From contig CALWQT010000003.1 in the NCBI GenBank assembly GCA_944383765.1, positions 1 through 64,000 on the forward strand: 64,000 nucleotides of DNA, in the 5' to 3' direction. Source of the DNA: an uncultured Lachnospiraceae bacterium. GTDB taxonomy: Bacteria; Bacillota; Clostridia; Lachnospirales; Lachnospiraceae. Made by a program: the position numbers and the translations under genes. Below the pieces are notes generated by a model. It worked only from the letters and a program-made list of their open reading frames with translations, was not told where the DNA came from and searched no databases. Numbering within the stretch: position 1 is the first letter of the stretch; each line of letters opens with the position of its first letter. Below, one piece after another: positions 51,616 through 59,237 of this stretch.

Positions 51616-52773
51616 ATGGATAAAGCAATGCATGACAATCAGCTGCGAAGACAGTGTCTGGATATACCAGTCATGTGTGAGGCGCAGTTAGAGGGAATAA
51701 AAAAAGGGCTGGAGGCAGTACCTGATGAACTGCTGAAGAAGATAAGAAAGGTTATTTTTACAGGCTGTGGAGATTCCTATTTTGCAGGGATAGCAGCAGT
51801 ACCAGCTTTTAAAAAATATGCAGGAGCGTTTGCTTCTTCTTTTGAAGCGGTAAGATGTGTGGATGCCGCGCGGTATATAGAATATGAAAAGGGGCAGGAA
51901 GATACCACTCTTTTGGTGGGAATCAGTGCTTCCGGAAGCCCTGTAAGAGTAATGGAGGCGTTAAGAAGAGCGAATCAGAAGGGATGCCATACATTGGCTG
52001 TCACCAATATTGCCGATTCTAGGGCAGCCAAGGAGGCAGAGTATTCTTTGCTTGTCAATACGCCGCCGTTCCCGGAACCCGGTCCTGGATTGCGCAATTA
52101 CTTTGCTTCCATATCTGCGCTGTTTCTGCTTGCTGCAAGAATGGGTGTAGTAAAAGGGTATTGCAGCGCTGACAGGGAAACGGAGCTCTGCAAAGCAATC
52201 TCTGATTATGTGAATGCCTATAAGAAGGATTTTGACTGCATGGACAAGCTGATGTTTGAAGTGGCAATGCAGTGGAAAGATGATATAGGGAATGAGATGG
52301 TCGGAGATGGCCCTATGTATGCTACAGCAGCATTTATAGGAGCTAAATTTGTAGAGGCTGCTGGAAAGATGACCAATGTAACAGATTCTGAGAACTGGTG
52401 TCATGTGAACTATTTCAGACATGCTCCTGAAGCATCAGGGCTGGTACTGGTAGCCAATGATGAGGACCGCAATCATTCCAGGGTGATCGAGACGCTGCGT
52501 CAGGCTTCCATGATAGGCAGGAGCTGTCTGCTGATCACAGATACAGACGGGGAGAGCTATGGTGTTCCAGAAGGGGTATCCGTATGTAAGGTTCCGAAAG
52601 CTCCTGAAGGCTATGAATTTTTGTCTCCTCTTCTCAATTACATACCAGGTACTCTGTTGGCAGCATATGTAGCATCGTTGCGGGAAGAGCCATATTTCAG
52701 AGGTGAAAATTCTTTGCAAAAGCAGTCTGAAGTCGGTTCCACAATAGGAAATAGCAAGGTTGCGATTTTTTAG
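51616..52773 (+). CDS. SIS domain protein 2
   Basis: Two-subdomain SIS protein of 385 residues: FTGCGDSYFAG at about 48-58, ISASGSPVRVMEALRRAN, NTPPFPEPGPGLRNYFAS, MVGDGPMYATAAF at about 230 and TDSENWCHVNYF, matching the layout of SIS protein 1. The ATG at 51616 follows GGAG; an ATG at 51604 is also in frame. Lies between the double and single YjbQ genes. Confidence 0.87.
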   Translation: MDKAMHDNQLRRQCLDIPVMCEAQLEGIKKGLEAVPDELLKKIRKVIFTGCGDSYFAGIAAVPAFKKYAGAFASSFEAVRCVDAARYIEYEKGQEDTTLLVGISASGSPVRVMEALRRANQKGCHTLAVTNIADSRAAKEAEYSLLVNTPPFPEPGPGLRNYFASISALFLLAARMGVVKGYCSADRETELCKAISDYVNAYKKDFDCMDKLMFEVAMQWKDDIGNEMVGDGPMYATAAFIGAKFVEAAGKMTNVTDSENWCHVNYFRHAPEASGLVLVANDEDRNHSRVIETLRQASMIGRSCLLITDTDGESYGVPEGVSVCKVPKAPEGYEFLSPLLNYIPGTLLAAYVASLREEPYFRGENSLQKQSEVGSTIGNSKVAIF

Positions 52774-52785
52774 AGGTGAAGGAAT

Positions 52786-53175
52786 ATGTTTGTGCAAAGA
52801 ACGGTTAGTTCTAAGGATTTAAAAAATTGTGATATTACGGCAGAGATCCGGAATGCAGCCGCAAAAAGCGGTATTCAGGAAGGAACATGCAGTGTCACGG
52901 TGCTGAGTGAGAGTACGGGGATCGTGAGCGTGCCTGAAAACAGACAGGAGATTCTTGACGATATATGGGATGATCTGGAGCGGATATTGCCGCCCAGGAC
53001 CAATTATCAGGCCGCCTGCAGCCCGGAACTTGCGGCGGGAAGAAGCAAGGCGGCGTTTGTGGAATCTTCCAAAGATTTTATCATACATGAGGGAGAAGTT
53101 CTGACTTCCGGCAATGTGTATCTTTTGGCTTTTTCATACATTGAGGATTGCAGCTATACCATAAAATGCTGCTGA
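52786..53175 (+). CDS. Degenerate single YjbQ-like protein
   Basis: Protein of 129 residues with the YjbQ fold pattern: ITAEIRNAAAKSGIQEGTCSV, DIWDDLERILPPRTNY, and FIIHEGEVLTSGNVYLLAF. None of the family's conserved His residues are at their usual places, and DGPR is lost. It probably is a non-catalytic subunit or has changed function. GAGGTGAAGG precedes the ATG; 12 bases after SIS protein 2, so they are coupled. The pattern SIS then YjbQ is seen twice in a row. Confidence 0.65.
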   Translation: MFVQRTVSSKDLKNCDITAEIRNAAAKSGIQEGTCSVTVLSESTGIVSVPENRQEILDDIWDDLERILPPRTNYQAACSPELAAGRSKAAFVESSKDFIIHEGEVLTSGNVYLLAFSYIEDCSYTIKCC

Positions 53176-53192
53176 TGATTAGGAAGTGAAGC

Positions 53193-54179
53193 ATGGAAAC
53201 ATATTTTTCTCTAGAGATGTCCATGTTCCTCACATTGCTGGCAGCAGCAATGTGGGGAAGCTGGATGCAGATACAGAAGCACCTCCATGGTTATCCGATT
53301 GCAGGTGTAATATTCTGGCTTTATACATTTTCTTTTATTCTTATCTGGGCGATCACACTGATCGTTTCTCCGTTTTTGTTGGACAGGAGTATATTGGAAA
53401 CTTCTTTAGAAAACATCGATACGGTCCTTACGATTCTGGTTGGAGGCGGTCTCATGTCTATGGGACTTTACAGTTCTCTGGTGGTTATAGGAAAGGTGGG
53501 GCTTCTGCTTTCGACTACGATCAGTGGTGGGATTGGGATTTTGCTGGGAGTATTTACTTCTCTGGCAGAGGAAGGGCTTCCGAAAGATGAAGTAGCTCTT
53601 ACACTGATCATTGTTTCAATGGTAATACTGATTGCAGCAGGTTTTGTCTGCGCATTGGCTTCAGCTTCCAGGGACAAAGACCATAAGATAAAGACAAAAT
53701 CCAGAACCATATCGGTCACGGTTATTTTGCTGATGCTTTTTACTGCGATTCTTCAGAATGGCTGGTCCATGGGAACAGCGGCAGGAACAGCCAGAGGTTT
53801 TGCACCTGTGCTTACCTGTGCTTATATGGCTACCGGTTCTTTTCTCAGTGTGGCTGTGATCACTGGAATCAGCTTTACGAGAAAGAAACAATGGAAAATC
53901 GTTTTTGCAGTGGGAGAACGGAAAACGCCCATTCTGATGTCGGCAGTAGCTGCTGTCTGTCATTATGGCGGAAATCTGATGTCCATCTATTCCATGCCGG
54001 CTCTCAGCGCTACCATTTCGTTTCTGCTTGGGAAATCGGCAAATGTATGGACGATTTTCTGGGGAATGTATTATAAGGAATTTTCAGGTATCAGCAGAAA
54101 AACCAGAATACTTTTATGGTCGGGCATAGGCCTGTATTTTGTAGGGATTGTAGTCTTGGGTATATATTATTTATTTTGA
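53193..54179 (+). CDS. Drug/metabolite transporter-superfamily permease
   Basis: Membrane protein of 328 residues with ten hydrophobic segments. The pattern of AAAMWGSWMQIQKHL at the start, the duplicated halves and AVCHYGGNLMSIYSM with SFLLGKSANVWTIFWGMYYKEF near the end resembles the RhaT/GRP and ureide-permease branch of the DMT superfamily, carriers of sugars or ureides. The substrate cannot be named. Second transport system of the operon. Confidence 0.75.
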   Translation: METYFSLEMSMFLTLLAAAMWGSWMQIQKHLHGYPIAGVIFWLYTFSFILIWAITLIVSPFLLDRSILETSLENIDTVLTILVGGGLMSMGLYSSLVVIGKVGLLLSTTISGGIGILLGVFTSLAEEGLPKDEVALTLIIVSMVILIAAGFVCALASASRDKDHKIKTKSRTISVTVILLMLFTAILQNGWSMGTAAGTARGFAPVLTCAYMATGSFLSVAVITGISFTRKKQWKIVFAVGERKTPILMSAVAAVCHYGGNLMSIYSMPALSATISFLLGKSANVWTIFWGMYYKEFSGISRKTRILLWSGIGLYFVGIVVLGIYYLF

Positions 54180-54206
54180 GTTTGGTCGAAAGAAGGGGAT
54201 TTGGAT

Positions 54207-55478
54207 ATGGAACGGAAAAGCGGCAGGCTGCATTATGCATGGAAGATCATGGTTGCCTGCATGTGTATCAAAATGGGGTCCGCAGGAGCTTTGACAGTCG
54301 CTATGGGCAATTTTGTGACGCCTGTGGTGCAGGAACTTAACTGTGAAGTGAGCAGCCTTACCATGTTTGTCAGTATACAGGCCATGTCAATGGCGCTTAT
54401 GTATACAGTGGCATCAAAGATGCTGATGACGAAAAAAATAGGCAGGGTTATGGGAATTGCTTCCGTAGCGGAAGTTGCCGGGCTGGCTCTCATGTCTACC
54501 TATCATTCACCATATATGTTTTATCTGTCTGGACTGATCACAGGAGTGTCCCAGGCATTTACCGGGTTTGTAGCCATACCGACTGTACTCAATATGTGGT
54601 TTAAGAAAAAAGTGGGTACCGTATTGGGTATGGTAATCGCAGTAGGAAGTGTAGCAGGCATTTTTTACAATATGCTGTCTGCAAAATTGATCGTAGCATT
54701 TGGCTGGAGAGCCGCTTATATGATCCTGGCCCTTATAGCAGCTGTTGTTACCATACCTGCGGTATTTCTTATTATAAAGACTCCTAAGGAATTAGGCCTT
54801 TCTCCCTATGGTGAGGAAGATGATGCGGTAGAGATCAAACAGACGGAAAAGCGTGTTTCTGTGGAAACGGAAAATGGACTGACACTGAAACAGGCATTTC
54901 ACTCAGGTTTCTTTTATCTGGCCTGGGTTGCCTGTATCCTGATCAGTTATGCCAGCGGTGTTTCCGGTTATACGGCTACATACACGACTATGGAATTAGA
55001 GCAGAGCATTGTATTTGGTTCAGTTGCCGGAATCTGTGTCAATATTGGGACCATCATCAGCAGTATCGTACTTGGAAGGCTGAATGACAAGCTGGGTGTA
55101 AGAGCTGGGCTTATGTGGGGAGCGGGTTCTGCTCTGATCGGTTATTCCATTATGCTGCTCAGCAGAGCAATTCCGGTGTTGGTCCTTCCGGGAGCATTTA
55201 TCGTAGGACTGGGCGCCAGTATGTATGCGGTCCAGTGTCCGCTGCTGGCTAAAAAGATCGTGGGCGGTGGGCATTATTCCCAGATATGGTCATGGATGAT
55301 GATGGCAAACAGCCTGATCGGAGGAGGCCTGTATTCCTCGATTGGTATGTTTTATGACAAATTTGGAAGCTATAAAGGGAGCTTTATCATGGCAATCGTA
55401 CTCTATGTGGGAGCGATGCTCATAGGAATGGCTGCCCTTTCCGGATCTGAAAGAAATAAGAGAAGAGAGTTTGGTTGA
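54207..55478 (+). CDS. MFS transporter 1 (oxalate/formate antiporter-like)
   Basis: Major facilitator protein of 423 residues with 12 hydrophobic segments. YAWKIMVACMCIKMG at the start, VLNMWFKKKVGTVLGM and LSPYGEED-type central loop, and RLNDKLGVRAGLMWG fit the OFA/monocarboxylate branch. ATG 54207 follows GAAGGGG. The next gene encodes a protein of identical length and the same layout. Confidence 0.85.
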   Translation: MERKSGRLHYAWKIMVACMCIKMGSAGALTVAMGNFVTPVVQELNCEVSSLTMFVSIQAMSMALMYTVASKMLMTKKIGRVMGIASVAEVAGLALMSTYHSPYMFYLSGLITGVSQAFTGFVAIPTVLNMWFKKKVGTVLGMVIAVGSVAGIFYNMLSAKLIVAFGWRAAYMILALIAAVVTIPAVFLIIKTPKELGLSPYGEEDDAVEIKQTEKRVSVETENGLTLKQAFHSGFFYLAWVACILISYASGVSGYTATYTTMELEQSIVFGSVAGICVNIGTIISSIVLGRLNDKLGVRAGLMWGAGSALIGYSIMLLSRAIPVLVLPGAFIVGLGASMYAVQCPLLAKKIVGGGHYSQIWSWMMMANSLIGGGLYSSIGMFYDKFGSYKGSFIMAIVLYVGAMLIGMAALSGSERNKRREFG

Positions 55479-55480
55479 TT

Positions 55481-56752
55481 ATGGAGACAAAAGGTGAGAA
55501 AAGGCATTATGCGTGGACGATCGTCATCTGCTGCGTGCTGATTTATTTTACAACCAGTGTGGTTACGGTAAGTCTGGGGAATTTTATTTCTCCTGTAGTC
55601 AATGATTTTGGTATTCAGGTAAGACAGCTGACGCTTACCAACAGTATAGAATGCGCAGTCATGGCAGTACTTTATCCTGTGGCAGGCAAGGTTCTGAATA
55701 CGAAAAAGCTTAGCATCGTAGTACCATCGGCGCTGCTGCTGATGCTGCTGGGGATGTTTCTCATGGGTTCTTATCATTCTGTTTACGGGTTTTATCTTTC
55801 AGGAGTGATGATAGGGATTGGCTCTGCTTTTACTCAGTTTCTGGCAATGCCTCTTATCATCAATATGTGGTTCCGGAAGAAAACGGGTACGGCTCTGGGA
55901 ATCTGTGTATCCTGTGGTACGGCTTTCGGTATCCTGTTCAATCTGGTCAGCGCACAGCTGATCGTGAGACTGGGCTGGAGAGCAGCTTATCATATTCTGC
56001 CCCTTATTCCTCTGGTGGTTGCTCTGCCTTATGTGGTCACCCACCTGAAGAGCCCTGCTGAAATGGGATGTAAGCCTTATGGGGCGGAAGAAGCGGAGAA
56101 AGAGATTCTGGAAAATCCGGATGCAGGTAAAACATGGGGAGTGACAAGAAAACAGGCGTTCAGACTGCCTATGCTGTATTTTGCGTGGCTGGTATGTCTT
56201 TGTTACAGCGTAGGAAGCAGCGTTCCCAATTATATTCCTACCTTTGCTACCATGGAGCTGGGGACCAGCGTGGAACTGGGAGCAATTGCTTTCAGCCTGT
56301 ATAGTGTAGGGTCTGTTTGCTGCGGTTTCCTGCTGGGAAAAGTGAACGACAGATATGGAGTGAAGGCCGGCATGACCTGGGGAATGGTCTTTATGATCCT
56401 TGGTATGGGAGGGCTGATGCTTTCCATACAAAACAGCAGTTTTCTGGTACCGGCCTGCTTTATTACTGGATTCGGAGGATTGAACATGTACAGTGTACAG
56501 GCGCCTCTGGTAGCCAGAACTGTGGTAGGAGACCGGCACTATTCTGATATCTGGGCGGTGCTGATGATTGGAAACAGCATGATAGCTGCATTGGTATATT
56601 CCCCTATCGGCGGTATTTTTGATGCAACGGGTTCCTTTACAGGTGCTTTCCTGTTAGGAATGATTATGTTTACGGCGGCGCTGTTTTTTGGGGTTATAGC
56701 ATTGAACATGAGCAGAAAATACAGGGAGGCTCATGGAATCTCCCTGAAATAA
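55481..56752 (+). CDS. MFS transporter 2 (oxalate/formate antiporter-like)
   Basis: Paralogue of the preceding carrier, also 423 residues and 12 hydrophobic segments: YAWTIVICCVLIYFTTS, IINMWFRKKTGTALGI, KPYGAEEAEKE and KVNDRYGVKAGMTWG line up with protein 1. It starts 2 bases after that gene (ATG 55481; a TTG at 55475 is in frame). The pair probably arose by tandem duplication and may form a heterodimer or handle two related acids. Confidence 0.85.
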   Translation: METKGEKRHYAWTIVICCVLIYFTTSVVTVSLGNFISPVVNDFGIQVRQLTLTNSIECAVMAVLYPVAGKVLNTKKLSIVVPSALLLMLLGMFLMGSYHSVYGFYLSGVMIGIGSAFTQFLAMPLIINMWFRKKTGTALGICVSCGTAFGILFNLVSAQLIVRLGWRAAYHILPLIPLVVALPYVVTHLKSPAEMGCKPYGAEEAEKEILENPDAGKTWGVTRKQAFRLPMLYFAWLVCLCYSVGSSVPNYIPTFATMELGTSVELGAIAFSLYSVGSVCCGFLLGKVNDRYGVKAGMTWGMVFMILGMGGLMLSIQNSSFLVPACFITGFGGLNMYSVQAPLVARTVVGDRHYSDIWAVLMIGNSMIAALVYSPIGGIFDATGSFTGAFLLGMIMFTAALFFGVIALNMSRKYREAHGISLK

Positions 56753-56777
56753 ATAATGTATTTGGAGGAGGATAGAT

Positions 56778-57980
56778 TTGAAAAAGGATAACTACGCAAA
56801 CTCTGTTTTGCATCAGGTGCAAGATCTGAAAGAACTTGCTGAAATTCAGAAGGAGAAGTGTTTCAATCTTGGGAAGTTTTCTGAGATGATAGGAAAGGAA
56901 AGCGGTGCAGGAATCAGACGAGTGATTATTACGGGATGCGGAGATTCTTATTCAGCTGCCGGGGCTATGCTTACCGGATTTAAAAAGCTGAGTGGCCTGA
57001 AGCTCTGTAATGCTCCGGATATCATGGATTTCTGCCATTATTACACGGAAGAAAAGATTCTTAAAGGTCTGAAAGCGGAGGAGGTACTGGTCGTAGCCAT
57101 CAGTTTCAGTGGGTCTGCGGCAAGGGTTGCGGAAGCTTTGGAAAAAGCTAATGCTCTTGGAATCAGGAGCATGCTGATTACAAAAAATCCGGATTCCAGA
57201 GGAGGAAAAGCAGCTCAGACAGTCTTTGACGTGGAGACACCTGATGGGTGCAATTCACCAGGACTTCGCTCTTACTATGCCAGCATGATGGGAATCGCAG
57301 CGTTGGGAGCCTATCTTGGATATTGCAAGGGATATTTAAGTGAACAGGATTTCTATACGGTGGGGGAAGAAATCGCAGGATATACACGCAGGTTCCTGGA
57401 AGATCTGGACCGCATAGATGACCAGATGTTTGAAGAAGCTGTAAAGATGAAAGAACTGAAGAAATTTGAAGTGATAGCTGACGGGAATGAAGGCAGTTCG
57501 GCTCAGTTTGTGGAAGAAAAATTTATCGAATGCAGCGGAGTTTACTGTGACCATACAACTTCAGAGGAATTTGCCCATATCAGTTTCTTTTTCCGGGGAC
57601 CGGAGGAGTTTGGCACGATTGTTATGATCAACGAAGCGGATAAAAGTCTGAGCCGTATGAGAGACACCATAAATGGCTGCCTGGCCCAGCACCGCCCTAC
57701 TTTGGTAGTGACAGATATGGAAGAATCGGAATTTGAAGTAAAGCAGAGAAATACCGATGACATTGATAATTTCTATGGTATTGCAGATGCAGGTTTCAAC
57801 TCTATGGAAAGAGCAGGAAAAGCCGTAGTCTGCCAGATTGCGAAAGCCCCGGAGCAATGGATGTCTCCATTCGTGGACTTTATACCGGGTACCTTACTGG
57901 CAGCTTACCATGCTGCTGTTAATGAGCATAATTTCTTTGGTGGACGTTATGATTTCAGAACTGAAACTTGGATTCAATGA
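56778..57980 (+). CDS. SIS domain protein 3
   Basis: Two-subdomain SIS protein of 400 residues from TTG 56778 after a GGAGGAGGA site. ITGCGDSYSAAGAM is at 51-64, then ISFSGSAARVAEALEKANA, SPGLRSYYASMMG and TTSEEFAHISFF. Closest in pattern to SIS protein 1, but WCH of that motif is changed to FAH. Its C-terminus has PFVDFIPGTLLAAYHAAVNE, shared by the group. Confidence 0.87.
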   Translation: MKKDNYANSVLHQVQDLKELAEIQKEKCFNLGKFSEMIGKESGAGIRRVIITGCGDSYSAAGAMLTGFKKLSGLKLCNAPDIMDFCHYYTEEKILKGLKAEEVLVVAISFSGSAARVAEALEKANALGIRSMLITKNPDSRGGKAAQTVFDVETPDGCNSPGLRSYYASMMGIAALGAYLGYCKGYLSEQDFYTVGEEIAGYTRRFLEDLDRIDDQMFEEAVKMKELKKFEVIADGNEGSSAQFVEEKFIECSGVYCDHTTSEEFAHISFFFRGPEEFGTIVMINEADKSLSRMRDTINGCLAQHRPTLVVTDMEESEFEVKQRNTDDIDNFYGIADAGFNSMERAGKAVVCQIAKAPEQWMSPFVDFIPGTLLAAYHAAVNEHNFFGGRYDFRTETWIQ

Positions 57981-57988
57981 GGTGAGTT

Positions 57989-59161
57989 ATGTATAGAAGA
58001 CTGAATGATGAAAAATATTATAGGAAATTTTATTTTCAGGACAGTTTTCATGCCCAGTGCATGGATGTAGAACCATTGAGCCTTGTTCAGATTGATCGGG
58101 CGGCGGAAGCAGTAAGAAAGGTGATAGATGCTCCGGCTTTCAAAAATGTGAAGCATATTTTAGCCAGTGGTTGCGGCGATTCCAATCTTGCAGCGTTTGC
58201 CATAAAAGGGGCATTTGAACATTATGTACCTGAGGTAGAATATGAAGCAGTGGAGGCGATCGAATTAAGCCGTCACTATGATTATGAAGAAAGAAGTGAA
58301 GATACCATCGCTTTTTTCATCAGCTATTCAGGAAAAATCTATCGTACCATAGAGGCGATAGAACAGTGTAAGCGACATGGCATTACAACTGTGGCAGTGA
58401 CAGACAATCCGGAATCACCCACTGCAAAAGCGGCAGATATCCTTTGTCATACTAATATCCCGAAAGGTGATAATAATGCAGGGCTTCGTACGTATTTTGC
58501 CAATGTTCTGACCATGGTGACCATGGCGGCTGCAATCGGGGAGCTGAAACGGGGAGAAAATGAGATTTCCCGTCTGGGTGATGCAGTAAGGGCATATCAT
58601 AAAGAATTTTTCTCAAAACTGGCTGAGATTGATGACAGTTGTTTTGCTTCCGCTATCAACTGGATGGATAAAAAATATCTGGAAATTGTGGGAGACGGTC
58701 CACTGTTCTGGACAGGGAAATTTATCCAGGCTAAAGTGGTGGAACTTTCAGGCGATGCTTGTGGGGTGATTGACAGTGAGAATTTCAAGCACGTCAACAG
58801 TATGATGGAACCAGGAGAAGAAATCGGGGAACTGGTGCTGATCAATACCAATGACAGCAATGTTGCCCAGATTGTGGAAACAGTTAATGTCATGCTGGGA
58901 AAAAAGAGAAGCGTATTGATTTTCTGCGATAAGAAACCGGAGGAGATCGGAATCAGCGGAGAAGTCAGATACTGTCCTATGCCGGTACCGGAAAAGGAAT
59001 ATGATTTCCTTACTCCGCTCTATGCTTATCTCCCAGGAGCCATATTTGCAGGCTTCCGTCACACTACGATCGGAGAGCCTATGTTCCGGGGAGGTATGGA
59101 TCCGACTATTTTCATACCTACCTATTATTCACCGATAGATGTGGTGGATCTTTCAAAATAG
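57989..59161 (+). CDS. SIS domain protein 4
   Basis: Last gene of the operon, 390 residues, two SIS subdomains: ASGCGDSNLAAF at 59-70, ISYSGKIYRTIEAIEQCKRHG, NNAGLRTYFANV, IVGDGPLFWTGKF and DSENFKHVNSM. It shares the VGDGP motif with SIS protein 2. AGGTGAG precedes the ATG; 8 bases after SIS protein 3. Proteins 3 and 4 may act as a pair, as 1 and 2 may. Confidence 0.87.
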   Translation: MYRRLNDEKYYRKFYFQDSFHAQCMDVEPLSLVQIDRAAEAVRKVIDAPAFKNVKHILASGCGDSNLAAFAIKGAFEHYVPEVEYEAVEAIELSRHYDYEERSEDTIAFFISYSGKIYRTIEAIEQCKRHGITTVAVTDNPESPTAKAADILCHTNIPKGDNNAGLRTYFANVLTMVTMAAAIGELKRGENEISRLGDAVRAYHKEFFSKLAEIDDSCFASAINWMDKKYLEIVGDGPLFWTGKFIQAKVVELSGDACGVIDSENFKHVNSMMEPGEEIGELVLINTNDSNVAQIVETVNVMLGKKRSVLIFCDKKPEEIGISGEVRYCPMPVPEKEYDFLTPLYAYLPGAIFAGFRHTTIGEPMFRGGMDPTIFIPTYYSPIDVVDLSK

Positions 59162-59181
59162 TTTTTATTGAGGCGAAAATG

Positions 59182-59212
59182 AGCCCGGCTGCCAAAGAAT
59201 GGCAGCCGGGCT
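59182..59212 (+). terminator. Terminator of the large operon
   Basis: AGCCCGGCTGCCA / TGGCAGCCGGGCT perfect 13-base stem with a 5-base loop, followed by TATTGTTA. It closes the operon that begins at 42793. Confidence 0.8.
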
Positions 59213-59237
59213 TATTGTTACCTGGATAGAGAAAATT

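Noticed and set aside
55799..56539. Minus-strand frame of 246 codons inside MFS gene 2
   Set aside because: Low-complexity His/Ser/Gln-rich product opposite a clear transporter gene; an antisense shadow.
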